64,000 bases of DNA from Cordylochernes scorpioides (Eukaryota > Arthropoda > Arachnida > Pseudoscorpiones > Chernetidae): assembly GCA_030710605.1 (NCBI GenBank), contig CP092870.1:55637532-55701531 (forward strand). The letters are read 5' to 3'. Position numbers and translations under genes: made by a program. Every line of letters starts with the position of its first letter. The first letter of the stretch is position 1. The notes beneath the pieces were generated by a model. It was not told the DNA's origin, did no database searches, and saw nothing but the letters and a program-made list of their open reading frames with translations. Of the stretch, positions 20,361 to 30,059 are shown one piece after another.

Positions 20361-20699
20361 CGGAATAGAACAAGGCGGACTTTAACGAAACCATTGTCGA
20401 GGTAAGCTCTTGGATCAGAGAATCTGATTGGATCATCCAATCTCTGTTGCAATGAGGAGCAGACAAAGATGGGATATTGCGTGCCGTATTGTGAATAGAA
20501 GAGAAGAGTTCAAGGGCCAAATCTACACACTTCCCGTTGTGAAGAAAGTCTAATTCACAGATAAGGCTGGCTGCCTCTATGGTATGTAGATCTGCAATGT
20601 AGACAGAGAGATAGAAGGCCGTAGGTGTGGAGTAGATCACTTTATCAGTAGACAATTGATCTACGAGACCCAGGGTATTTAGATAGAACGTGGGACATC
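20361..20699 (-). CDS. Exon-like open segment of unknown identity
   Basis: The minus-strand frame is open from about 20705 to 20332. It has balanced amino-acid use unlike the AT-driven noise around it (FYLNTLGLVDQLSTDK, then ASLICELDFLHNGKC, DLALELFSSIHNTAR). An acceptor-like 'catgcag' before 20699 and a donor-like 'ccg|gtacaag' after 20361 would bound a 339-bp, phase-preserving exon of 113 codons. No start codon or neighbouring exon was recognised. It may be an exon of a host gene, a captured fragment carried by a transposon, or a chance ORF. I do not recognise the protein. Confidence 0.28.
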
Positions 20700-20972
20700 C
20701 TGCATGTTTCTACCAATTTTATGAGCATTGAGGTCTTCATTCTGGTGCGTGACCATCAAACTTTCATTGTGGAATTTTGACATCAGATTTTCTAAGCCGT
20801 TCCACCAGTGCATAATGTTAGTAACGACTTGATCGAAAATTTAATTGGTTAAAATTTTTTAAAGAACTGTTCCACTAATTAAAAAAAAAGATAAAAATGC
20901 AAACACGAAACAATACAAACAATATGACACAACATAACACAATATACAACATCGACCTATCTATATACAATA

Positions 20973-21145
20973 CAGTCGAACTTGGATAATTCGAACCCCA
21001 AGGGACCATAAAAATATTCGAATTATCCAAAAATTCGAATTAAAGATGTTTTGAATAAAGGCTTAAGGCTTCTAGGGACCAAGATAAATATTCGAATTAA
21101 AGAGGTTTTCGAATTAAAGAAGTTCGAATTATCCAAGTTCTACTG
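20973..21145. mobile_element. pogo/Tigger-like MITE, family A (173 bp)
   Basis: Ends are CAGTCGAACTTGGATAATTC and its near complement (CAGTAGAACTTGGATAATTC on the other strand), bounded by TA duplications (20971-20972 and 21146-21147). Subterminal 'ttcgaatta' words repeat inside. No ORF. Confidence 0.85.
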
Positions 21146-21825
21146 TATAATATATACAAAAGAGGATTCCTCTTTGGGCCCTTCCTCCTTTACGCCTGTA
21201 ACAAACAAGAAAATACTCAATAAAGTATCTTACACACAAGAGAGTAATTAGATAATACATTATAATATTCTATAGAGTATTGCCGAGATATTTAAAACAT
21301 TTGTTTTACATTTAAGTGGACTCTCACTGGAGATTGGTTTAATTCAACTTGGATAATATTCTGTTTTATCAAATAAGCTGCCAATTAGAGAGGCGTTCTT
21401 TATCAGAGAAATCGTACATTGTGGGCTAAACTGTAGTTGGTAGCAAATGTATTGTCCAACATTTAATAATAAATATGAAACATATGATTGTTGTAAATTA
21501 TATTATATATTTATATATGGATAACACGGGTACATATAAAGTGTTAAATATAACAGGTAAACTGAATTAGTGTGAATTTCAATGAAAAATGTACCGAAAA
21601 TATAAAATTTCTAAATCAGATGGTATTTAGAATACTTATAATAATTAATATATTTAATTTCCATTTAAAATAATCATGTAAGCGGTGATGATATGTTTTA
21701 ATTAATGTTAAAATTAATAGAGACAAAACAAGTTTGTATAAAATGGTGTGATATACAACATAGTGCATTGTCATAATGCATCACTAAAGATAGTGGTGAT
21801 TCTATTGGTATATATTAATTTATTA
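21146..21825. other. AT-rich spacer, no feature seen
   Basis: Long AT-rich stretch without supported genes or repeat boundaries. Confidence 0.4.
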
Positions 21826-21949
21826 AGATAAAGGTCGCCGCTCCCGTATATATATAGACCAATATAGACCATAAAACTAAAATTCCGTAAACTAGCGAAC
21901 TCAGGTCGATGACAAAGTTACGACACTAGCTTTGTAAAACTGAGAAGGG

Positions 21950-22003
21950 TCCACCTGAATACCATGGTTTTGGGCTAATGGCCCTCGTCAGTCTAGAGCG
22001 GAC
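21950..22003 (-). ncRNA. Decayed hammerhead-like motif, family B
   Basis: On the minus strand: CUGACGA, stem II GGGC-CAUUA-GCCC, then AAAA in place of GAAA, palindromic stem III ACCAUGGU, UA at the cleavage position. Stem I can pair GUCCGC with GUGGAC (one G-U). One core base is mutated, so activity is doubtful. Confidence 0.5.
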
Positions 22004-22339
22004 TTTATATCATTAGATCCACAACATAATTTTTATGTAAAAAGATCTAATGAAATCTTCACAATCTGCCAAAGATTGTGTTTAGCTTGTAGAATGGCTA
22101 GGCCAAATCTATGGACAAAAAATAGATGGAAATTTTTCCTAGAGGAAATCAATCTATGGATGCGCTTAGTTTTAGTATTTATTTTGACGGGGGAAGCGAC
22201 CCTCAAATTTACAGATCAATCTACTCCTGTCAAAATTTACATCTATATTTTGGTCAAATATCAGCCTGGCCATTCTATATGCGTAACACCTATTTGGCAG
22301 ATTGTAAAAATTACGTTCAATACTTTGTGGATCTCATGA

Positions 22340-22402
22340 AATAAATTCCGCCTTAAACTGACTAGGGCCATTAGACTGAAACCATGGTCTATAGGTGGAT
22401 GG
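22340..22402 (+). ncRNA. Decayed hammerhead-like motif, family B (opposite orientation)
   Basis: CUGACUA (22358-22364; one core base off), a weakened stem II, intact GAAA (22378-22381), stem III CCAUGG and GUC cleavage site after 22389. Stem I CCGCCU/AGGUGG is possible. It carries the GAAA that the copy at 21950 has lost. Confidence 0.5.
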
Positions 22403-22555
22403 TTTTCAGTTTGTCAAAGATGGTGCTGTGGCTTTGTCACTGCGAAGATGATGATTAGATGGCTCTTAGTTTTAGCGTCTATTTTAAAGGGAGAGGTGAC
22501 TTTATTTTTATATTTCAATTTCCTCCATCCAGAATTTTGATCTATATATATGTAA

Positions 22556-22748
22556 TAAGGTGAAGTTCTGGTAGCTCTTGTAGAATCCTGTCGACTCTTC
22601 TGTGATATGATCCTGTCGACTCTTCTGTAATAAGGTGAAGTTCTGGTAGCTCTGGTAGGATCCTGTCGACTCTTCTGTAATAAGGTGAAGTTCTGGTAGC
22701 TCTGGTAGAATCCTGTCGACTCTTCTGAGATATGATCCTGTCGACTTT
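22556..22748. repeat. Minisatellite of ~50-bp units
   Basis: Units combine 'tcctgtcgactcttctg' with 'taataaggtgaagttctgg' and 'tagctctggtaga'; about three long and two shortened copies. Confidence 0.85.
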
Positions 22749-23106
22749 CAATGTGGCAATATGATAATAATGTGGGGAGAGAGATATAAGGAAACAACAA
22801 GTTTGGAAGAGGAATTCCAGGCAATCCGCGAGAGAGACGGGAGCGCGACCCGCACCGCCAGGCGGCCGGCCGTTTTTTTTTTTTTGTGTACCACCCCCCG
22901 ACTATCTAAAAATAGTCCTCAGGTGTTGACGGGCGGGCGACATTTGCCGCCCCTTTGGGATGTCGCTGCTTTCTCAATTGACCGGACTTTACATCCCATC
23001 TCTCTCTGGGATGGCTCTAGGTTTGTTTTATTATTCCTGGAAGAGTATATATTATGACATATATATATATATACTGAAAATAGAGCAATCCATACTTAAA
23101 TCATTA
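22749..23106. other. Spacer with a GC-rich patch
   Basis: Positions 22830-22950 are GC-rich with a T-run and a 'gggcgggcgacatttgccgc' palindromic element. No gene recognised. Confidence 0.3.
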
Positions 23107-23440
23107 GATAATAAAAGAGGCATTATTAGATTTAATAAAAGACTTATTTGCCATTATTTTGGTTGGCTAAACGCCAAACCTTTATCAAGGCATTACTTTT
23201 TTTATATATAAGCAAATTCAGAGCCGCATAGTGTTATAATATAACAGTTGAAATAATTTTTAAAAATACCCCACCTACTTTGTATTTTTGAATATGATTT
23301 AAACTGTGACTTATAACACTATGCGGCGCTGAGTTTGCTTATATAAAAAAATGTAATGCCTTGATAAAGGTTTGGCCTTCAGCCAACCGAAATATTGACA
23401 AATAAAACTTTTATTAAATCCAATATATGCCTTTTTTATT
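23107..23440. repeat. Large inverted repeat, Penelope-terminus-like
   Basis: Arms of ~135 bp (23107-23240 and 23306-23440) around a ~65-bp centre. Each arm contains 'gccttgataaaggtttgg', then 'gccaaccgaaatattg' in the better copy, a layout resembling the hammerhead region of Penelope-like terminal repeats, though the core (UUGAUAA) is not canonical. Confidence 0.6.
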
Positions 23441-23456
23441 ATCTAATATATATATA

Positions 23457-23800
23457 TCTATATATATAAAATTGAATGTCTGTCTGTCTGTTTGTCTGTC
23501 TGTTTGTTTGTACTCTATAGATTCAAAAACCATACATCCAATCGCCGTGAAATTTTTGGATATTATTAGGTATATCACCGGGAAGGTTTTTGAAAAATAA
23601 TTTCATGAATATCTTGAATAACCTTAGAGTTACTTCCAGATTTGTAGATTTAACTCGCAAGCAGCACCCCCATTGTGACGATGATAACAAGTTTTCTTAT
23701 CACTAAGTTTGTTATCTTAAATATTATTTATCAAAAGTAAGATTATCTCAGGATGACACGGCAATGTGACACGGGAAAAAATGTTCACTAGATAAAACTA
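23457..23800 (+). mobile_element. Helitron, 5' part (H1)
   Basis: Begins TC-TATATATATAAAA (TC at 23457-23458, preceded by A) and continues with 'ttgaatgtctgtctgtctg', then a block shared with H2 (26016 on). No 3' hairpin or CTRR end found; the minisatellite at 23816 takes over at a point where H2 continues uninterrupted. Confidence 0.75.
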
Positions 23801-23815
23801 TGATTTTCTATATGA

Positions 23816-24445
23816 TATAAAAAGCCAACAATGAAGAGTGAATGCAATATAAAAAGCCAACAATGAAGAATGAATGTAAGATAAAAAGCCAACAATGAAG
23901 AATGAATGTAATATAAAAAGCCAACAATGAAGAATGAATGTAAGATAAAAAGCCAACAATGAAGAGTGAATGTAAGATAAAAAGCCAACAATGAATAGAA
24001 AATGTAATATAAAAAGCCAACAATGAAGAATGAATGTAAGATAAAAAGCCAACAATGAAGAGTAAATATAATATAAAAAGCCAACAATGAAGAATGAATG
24101 TAAGATAAAAAACCAACAATGAAGAGTAAATATAATATAAAAAGCCAACAATGAAGAGTGAATGTAAGATAAAAAGCCAACAATGAAGAGTAAATGTAAT
24201 ATAAAAAGCCAACAATGAAGAATGAATGTAAGATAAAAAACCAACAATGAAGAGTAAATATAATATAAAAAGCCAACAATGAAGAGTGAATGTAAGATAA
24301 AAAGCCAACAATGAAGAGTAAATGTAATATAAAAAGCCAACAGAGTGAATGTAAGATAAAAAGCCAACAATGAAGAGTGAATGTAATATAAAAAGCCAAC
24401 AATGAAGAATGAATGTAAGTTAAAAAGCCAACAATGGAGAGTAAA
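23816..24445. repeat. 32-bp minisatellite, ~20 units
   Basis: Unit of the type 'ataaaaagccaacaatgaag' plus 'artgaatgtaag', slightly variable. Because 32 is not a multiple of three, all three minus-strand frames stay open and give a repetitive Leu/Phe-rich translation; I regard this as an artefact. It sits within Helitron H1 sequence. Confidence 0.93.
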
Positions 24446-24452
24446 TCTCTCT

Positions 24453-24474
24453 CTATATATATATATATATATAT
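24453..24474. repeat. (AT)n tract at left edge of retrozyme-like array
   Basis: About ten AT units directly before the inverted partial unit. Confidence 0.85.
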
Positions 24475-24750
24475 GTGAAAAAATAGTACAAATGTAACAT
24501 TGTACTGGGATAAGGTGCATAAATCATGAAAAAAGAAAAAGGCATCTCCTTATCGTGCAACTGAAAGTTGCTGATGGCTGAGCGCCATCTATCGGAATAA
24601 ATATCAACTATTCTCGTTGATTTTTTTATTCCATAATTGGCCAAATACCCATTCTTGATTAATCAAGAAAAGCTAACCACGGACGCGTTTCGGGCTTTTT
24701 CAGGATGCCTTAATGACCAATTTTTTTTTGGTCTTTGAGGTACAGCTTGC

Positions 24751-24792
24751 ACCACGCTGATGAGGGCCAACAGCCCGAAACGCGTCCGTGGT
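24751..24792 (+). ncRNA. Type I hammerhead ribozyme, array unit 1
   Basis: Stem I ACCACG/CGUGGU, CUGAUGA (24757-24763), stem II GGGC/GCCC with CAACA loop, GAAA (24777-24780), minimal stem III ACGCGU, GUC with the cut expected after 24786. An outer AGCU/AGCU helix can extend stem I. Confidence 0.92.
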
Positions 24793-25096
24793 TAGCTTTT
24801 CTTGATTAATCAAGAATGGGTATTTGGCCAATTATGGAATAAAAAAATCAACGAGAATAGTTGATATTTATTCCGATAGATGGCGCTCAGCCATCAGCAA
24901 CTTTCAGTTGCACGATAAGGAGATGCCTTTTTCTTTTTTCATGATTTATGCACCTTATCCCAGTACAATGTTACATTTGTACTATTTTTTCACATTGTGT
25001 AGAGTCCTCACGCAATTCTGGCCTTAACTACCCGTTTCATGATTTTTCAGGATGCCTTAATGACCAATTTTTTTTGGTCTTTGAGGTACAGCTTGC

Positions 25097-25138
25097 ACCA
25101 CGCTGATGAGGGCCAACAGCCCGAAACGCGTCCGTGGT
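25097..25138 (+). ncRNA. Type I hammerhead ribozyme, array unit 2
   Basis: Identical core to unit 1; predicted cut after 25132, 346 nt from the first cut. Confidence 0.92.
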
Positions 25139-25441
25139 TAGCTTTTCTTGATTAATCAAGAATGGGTATTTGGCCAATTATGGAATAAAAAAATCAACGA
25201 GAATAGTTGATATTTATTCCGATAGATGGCGCTCAGCCATCAGCAACTTTCAGTTGCACGATAAGGAGATGCCTTTTTCTTTTTTCATGATTTATGCACC
25301 TTATCCCAGTACAATGTTACATTTGTACTATTTTTTCACATTGTGTAGAGTCCTCACGCAATTCTGGCCTTAACTACCCGTTTCATGATTTTTCAGGATG
25401 CCTTAATGACCAATTTTTTTGGTCTTTGAGGTACAGCTTGC

Positions 25442-25483
25442 ACCACGCTGATGAGGGCCAACAGCCCGAAACGCGTCCGTGGT
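25442..25483 (+). ncRNA. Type I hammerhead ribozyme, array unit 3
   Basis: Identical core; predicted cut after 25477, 345 nt from the second cut (one T fewer in a T-run). Confidence 0.92.
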
Positions 25484-25627
25484 TAGCTTTTCTTGATTAA
25501 TCAAGAATGGGTATTTGGCCAATTATGGAATAAAAAAATCAACGAGAATAGTTGATATTTATTCCGATAGATAGCGCTCAGCCATCAGCAACTTTCAGTT
25601 GCACGATAAGGAGATGCCTTTTTCTTT

Positions 25628-25631
<4 letters not shown>

Positions 25632-25684
<53 letters not shown>
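25632..25684. repeat. (AT)n tract at right edge of the array
   Basis: About 26 AT units; it merges into the 5' end of a Helitron fragment. Confidence 0.9.
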
Positions 25685-25690
<6 letters not shown>

Positions 25691-25905
25691 TCAATTTCTG
25701 TCTGTCTGTCTGTTTCGCGATAAACTCAAAAACTAATGAACCAATTGGTACCATATTTTGCATTTCGCTTTTTATAAACCTGAGGAAAATTTTCGGCTGC
25801 ATTCGATTAGTATTTTTGGCTATATCTTTTTTTTTTCATTTGAAGAACTTTTTTTTACGCGGACTAATCCGGAATGGAATGAATACTTAAATATGGCCAT
25901 TTTTT
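25676..25905 (+). mobile_element. Helitron 5' fragment
   Basis: 'tatatatataaaagtcaatt' followed by 'tctgtctgtctgtctg' is the Helitron 5' theme seen at 23457 and 26016, but diverged after the first ~50 bp. No 3' end is visible before the tRNA gene. Confidence 0.5.
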
Positions 25906-25908
25906 TAA

Positions 25909-25979
25909 GCATCGGTGGTTCAGTGGTAGAATGCTCGCCTGCCACGCGGGCGGCCCGGGTTCGATTCCCGGCCGATGTA
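25909..25979 (+). tRNA. tRNA-Gly (anticodon GCC)
   Basis: 71-nt cloverleaf: acceptor GCATCGG/CCGATGT, D-arm around TTCAGTGGTAGAA, anticodon loop CTGCCAC with GCC, T-arm GGGTTCGATTCCC. A ten-base T-run follows as a Pol III terminator. A and B boxes are intact. The first acceptor pair is G-U instead of the usual G-C, a mild deviation. It lies between Helitron pieces, so it may be a transposed copy; minus-strand translation through it gives a known type of spurious peptide (RPGIEPGPPAWQ). Confidence 0.9.
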
Positions 25980-26015
25980 TTTTTTTTTTACAATTTTTAA
26001 AACTCTTGTATATTA

Positions 26016-26771
26016 TCTTATATATATAAAATTGAATGTCTGTCTGTCTGTACTCTATAGATTCAAAAACCATACATCCAATCGCCGTGAAATTTTGGGA
26101 TATTATTAGGTATATCACCGGAAAGGTTTTTGAAAAATAATTTCATGAATATCTTGAATATCCTTAGAGTTATTTGCATATTTGTAGATTTAACTCGCAA
26201 GCAGCGCCCCCATTGTGACGATGATAACAAGTTTTCTTATCACTAAGTTTGTTATCTTAAATATTATTTATCAAAAGTAAGATTATCTCAGGATGACACG
26301 GCAATTTATTTGCGACAAGAATAATGATACAATTCCAAGGCGAAGATACTATTCCTTTAACTTCCAATTACCGAGGGAACCAATTAATATTGATTTTATT
26401 CAACTTATCGAGTATTTCTCAAGGGACCGGGAAAAAATGTTCACTAGATAAAACTATGATTTTCTAATGTAGAAAATTAGGAAAGACAAAGTTCAGGATG
26501 ACAAGGCACACAGGGACCGGGAAAAAATGTTCACTTTATCGAGAGATTCAAATTTACGAGTTTCAAATTATCAAAATATATCTTTTTTATTTTTTAATAA
26601 GTTTTTAGAGAATTGTTTCAACAAATGTTCGCTAGACAAACCTTTACTCAGGTAAAACCCCGGGCGAAGCCGAGTTCGTTTTATAAGTTTAAAGAGAATT
26701 GTTTTAACAAATGTTCGTTAGACAAACATTCACTCGGGTAAAACCCGGGCGAAGCCGGGCGGGTCCGCTAG
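26016..26771 (+). mobile_element. Non-autonomous Helitron (H2)
   Basis: Starts TC (26016-26017) with a TATATATAAAA leader and ends CTAG (26768-26771) followed by T. A GC-rich hairpin, CCCGGGCGAAGCCGGG (26744-26759), lies 8 bp before the end. No inverted repeats or target duplication, as expected. A partial second copy of the hairpin occurs at about 26656, a duplicated 3' end. No Rep/helicase coding. Confidence 0.85.
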
Positions 26772-27500
26772 TATATATATATACCATGGTATATGATATT
26801 AATTTAAAACACACAAAATATTTCAATTTATCACTCGTTTCATAAACAATTTATGAGAAGTTCGTTTTATGTATAAAAGAAACATTCGCGCTTTTAAATC
26901 CTTTTATTTTATATGTATAGATGGCGTGTTATTGCTTTGTGTTAATTTATTCCTAATGGTCTTGTCTTTATAGTTTGCTGAAGAGCATTGCTCGAAGCAA
27001 ATATTTGAATGTAATTCTACTGTCCTATAAGCTTATGTTCATAGTTTACTTGAAAACAATTTCTAAGATTCCATCCTTCAGTGTGGCATATAAAAGCAGA
27101 ATGATCCAATACAGTATTAGAGCTCTGAAAAGCGGTCTGGTGGATTAAATTGGCGAAACCGCTGGGAGGGTTCACCACTGATGAGCCAAGCCCTCCCAGT
27201 ATATTTTTTCATCGCAGTAAGGACAGTAGAAGTTCGTTTTATGTATAAAAGAAACATTCGCGCTTTTAAATCCTTTTATTTTATATTTATTGTCTTGATT
27301 TTGTTATCTTTGCACACCCATTTTCAATAGTTCCTGACATCCTCAATTTCTCTCTAATAATGTATGAAAGAAACTTGTAGGAGCCTTAACAAGCATAAAT
27401 CTTACAAAGGAAAATCATATGTACACACAACACATATAGTAATGTGTGTCCAGAGAAAGAGTAGGGGTGGGGGAGAGAAAATTGATTTGAGAACATTTTT
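26772..27500. other. Spacer with a 58-bp direct repeat pair
   Basis: 'agaagttcgttttatgtata' and the following 38 bases occur at about 26857-26915 and again at 27227-27285. Between them is a perfect hairpin, CTGGGAGGG/CCCTCCCAG (27155-27196), whose right part also occurs at about 10895-10925 in opposite orientation. No gene seen. Confidence 0.55.
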
Positions 27501-27609
27501 TATTGATCACCCAAGGCAATGTAAGGTATAAAAAAATATATATTTTTCCAAGTTACAGTGCCGGCCTGGACCCTTAGGATTAGTAAAAAATATTTATATA
27601 ATAATAAAT

Positions 27610-28598
27610 ATAGTGAAAATAGAAACCGCATTGGGTACCCCCTGAAGGTAGGGGAGTGTCACCGGTCTCAGCACATCATCAACGTATCGTTGGGCCGTCA
27701 TAGTGCCCTGAATACGAAGTAAAGGTGACCTGGAATCATACGCGATTGCGCCCCAAACCATGATTCCACGTTGTCGCACGGTGGGGCGTTCCACAATTGC
27801 TGCCGGATTGGACCTTTCTCCACGTCGACGCCACACGCGTACACGGCGACTATCACTGAACAAGCAGAAACGCGACTCATCTGAGAACACGACTCTGTGC
27901 CATTCCGTCATCCACGTCGATCTAGCCCGGCACCATTCCAAACGTTGGCACCTATTCGGTGGGGTCAATGGCAGTCTTCTTAGCGGACGGCATGAGTGCA
28001 AGCCATTAGCAACCAATCGACGGGAAATGGTTCTGGTCGAGATGGAATGATCTAGGGTGTCTTGCACATGTTGCAGGATGGCGGTACAAGTGGCTTGTGG
28101 GGCCGCCACTGCTTGTCGAAGGATACGCCGATCCGCACGTGCTTACGTCACTCTGGTTGCACCGACATTCCTATAAATTGCCACATTTCCTTGTTCCAAC
28201 CATCTTCTCCACAGTCGGTGCACCGTGGACGCACCAAGGTGTGTATCAGCTGCGATTTGACGTATGGACCAACCTACCCTTTTCAGTCCGATCACCATGC
28301 CCCTCGTAAAAGCATCTGTCTGCTTGAACTGCCTCCGTTTACGATGACCTGGCATTCTCTGTTATTACACGTGTTTTTTGACACAAGAACAAAATTTCTA
28401 CAATGATTTTCCTTGAAGAAATAACGACACGAATACTGTCCTTTCTGCAAGTTCCTTCCCTTATATCTTACTCCATGTGCGCACGAGAGCTGCGCATTTT
28501 ACATCATTTGCATAACTCGGTTAGGCGCGTCTACCCTGAAATTTGCATAATTTTCTGGCCACTATTTCTTGGTGTTCCATTTTCAATGTCACGCAGTG
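27610..28598 (-). mobile_element. Tc1-like transposon, 3'-truncated
   Basis: One terminal inverted repeat is present at the right (minus strand starts ACACTGCGTGACATTG, bounded by TA at 28599-28600). The left end is missing; homology stops at about 27620 inside the transposase, and unrelated AT-rich sequence follows. Confidence 0.85.
27620..28355 (-). pseudogene. Tc1-like transposase (nonsense mutation, C-terminus lost)
   Basis: DD34E-type transposase. Start MPGHRKRRQFKQTD at 28355. The paired-type helix-turn-helix DNA-binding half has GWSIRQIAADTHLGASTVHRLW; the catalytic half has RTISRRLVANGLHS, FSDESRFCLFSDSRRVRVWR (first Asp) and IMVWGAIAYDSRSPLL. A TAA at 28143 interrupts the same frame between the two halves. 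The reading frame leaves homology after QGVPNAV, so the second Asp and the Glu are gone. Inactive. Confidence 0.9.
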
Positions 28599-29727
28599 TA
28601 CTATACGAATGACTTGGCTTCGCCCCGAGTGCAATTTCCTTCATACTGAAAGTACATCAATAATAAATAGTAGAAGTGTCATATAATAGCAATACAGAAG
28701 TAACACATAAACCACAGGCAAAAAGTGTGTGTGATGGCAAAAATTGTATTAGTTTAGGTTTTTGATTTAATATGTTTTGCGATCCATTTAGTTATTTTAA
28801 AGACAATATAGTTTAAATAGATGGCAGCTTTTCCACCCAACCCCCGAGGTACCCGCCCCAGCGCATTAACCCTTGAAATTGCCTGAGTTGAGTGAGTGAC
28901 TCCGATGGATCTCGACTGTGATGTCCATCTTCTCAGTAAGAATAAGAAAAAATAGGTTTATAAATAAAATTAATCCAAAATACTTGCATGCAAATATTTT
29001 TCTGTGAAAAATAAAAGAGCACATGAAAATTAGACAAACATATATGTTTGCTAATGAGACTGTATTTTAAATGATTTTTCAAAATAAAAAAAAAGCATTA
29101 CAAAGCATAACAAATTAATAAAAAATACGAAAGCCATTATTTACATACAGTAACGCTAATTTTGTAAAGTTTTTTTTTTTCAAAATTGTTGTTTGAAGTT
29201 CATATATATTCCATATATAAAGATCTGGGTACTGGAGGCGGAGAGCTATTATTGTGGTCTCTTAATAACGGAGAATAGAACTTTGCCTTGAATAAAGCTA
29301 AAGAAGCTGCGGGTGAAAGGTGATACGCTATGATTAGATGTCTTATTTATAATATTTAATAACAATCCCAGTAGAATTTCACTCTTTCTCTCACTAATTT
29401 TTCATATAATAAAATCAATTCAATCATTTTTAACATTAGTAGTTTCAATGACAATTACGCAGACATAAGTAATACCTTCTCTGCCTATTTTAATTAGATT
29501 TTAATAATAAATATGTCATTTCCTAAATTTTCAATCATACAATTTCGACTTGTACATTTGCTTTTTACCATACAATATCCAATTAAGTTGCAAATTCCAA
29601 TTTTAAAAGACGAAGTGAAAAATTATATAATCTTCTGCTCTTTTATAAGATTCAACGACTGGTATAGATTCACAATTTGTTTGCGTAATTTATTTTTAAA
29701 ACTAATAAAAATTAATTTTCATATATA
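28599..29727. other. AT-rich spacer with Helitron-like end
   Basis: Minus-strand 'actcggggcgaagccaagtc' near 28615-28632 resembles the 3' hairpin of the local Helitrons, so the Tc1 element probably landed in Helitron debris. A small piece near 29293 matches the repeat at 1-140. Otherwise nothing supported. Confidence 0.35.
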
Positions 29728-29731
29728 GTAT

Positions 29732-30055
29732 TGTGGCGACCACACTTTGCCTCAGCGAGCGCGAACTGGAACAAAGCTTCACTACACATACGGGCAGTAG
29801 TGTGGCGGCCTCACTACGCCCCGGCAACCTCGAGCTGGGAGAACACCTCACTACGCATGCGCGGGTGGCATCCGGGACTGACTCTCTGGCCACGCGCGTC
29901 GTTCGAACAACTAGACTTGCTTCCAGCGGCCGTTATTTCTTTCCTCTCTATATATTTCGGGGCTTAAAATAAATTAATTTATTTTATAAAAATAATTATA
30001 ATTTTATCAGCAGCCTTTCCACAAGCCACACCAACACGCACGCAACCATCACACA
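29732..30055 (+). repeat. Solo LTR (324 bp)
   Basis: Begins TGTGGCGACCAC and ends CATCACA, flanked by a 4-bp duplication, gtat (29728-29731 and 30056-30059). It is GC-rich at the 5' side, where a ~72-bp unit ('gtggcgaccacact' / 'gtggcggcctcact') is tandemly repeated, and has an 'aaaataaatt' polyadenylation-like site near 29965. The 4-bp duplication suggests a gypsy-type element; no internal region remains. Confidence 0.75.
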
Positions 30056-30059
30056 GTAT

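Larger units (their letters stand above)
21826..22540. repeat. Interspersed repeat family B with hammerhead-like cores
   Basis: Two opposed partial copies. Each has a conserved ~60-bp core (read as 'acaaagccacaacaccagct' then 'ttgacaaactgagaag'), found again at about 30495-30560 and 37125-37185, beside a hammerhead-like segment. The flank carries a second shared block ('gtttaatttgacgggagagg' in its best form near 30610). No protein is encoded. It resembles a short ribozyme-bearing retroelement. Confidence 0.55.
24473..25631 (+). mobile_element. Hammerhead-bearing tandem array (retrozyme-like, family A)
   Basis: One partial inverted unit (24473-24699, minus) is followed by three direct units with a period of 345-346 bp. 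Each direct unit carries one complete hammerhead. AT microsatellites bound both sides. No protein is encoded; the short repeated ORFs inside are chance. The same unit, with the same flanks of the ribozyme, is joined to Naiad RT at 34740-35252. Tandem hammerhead units of 170-400 nt are the hallmark of metazoan retrozymes, which give small circular RNAs; expression here is inferred. Confidence 0.85.

Noticed and set aside
23788-24520. Long minus-strand ORFs (up to 240 codons) rich in Leu/Phe/His, looking like a repetitive membrane protein
   Set aside because: Produced by a 32-bp minisatellite without stops in several frames; the same peptide appears in all three frames.
24824-25373. Repeated 67-codon ORF in the retrozyme-like array
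   Set aside because: Repeats only because the DNA unit repeats; no domain, and the frame is not kept in the diverged copies at 35 and 49 kb.
25864-26118. 84-codon minus ORF containing RPGIEPGPPAWQ
   Set aside because: Antisense translation of the tRNA-Gly gene, a known spurious peptide.
26978-27008. 'gctgaagagcattgctcgaagc' as a small hammerhead
   Set aside because: A hairpin forms, but there is no GAAA with a stem III and UH site.
27140-27200. Possible type II hammerhead: GGC-GAAA before and CUGAUGA-GCC after a hairpin
   Set aside because: UUGGC/GCCAA could form stem II, but the intervening bases do not form the required stems I and III; a perfect CTGGGAGGG/CCCTCCCAG hairpin explains the structure better.
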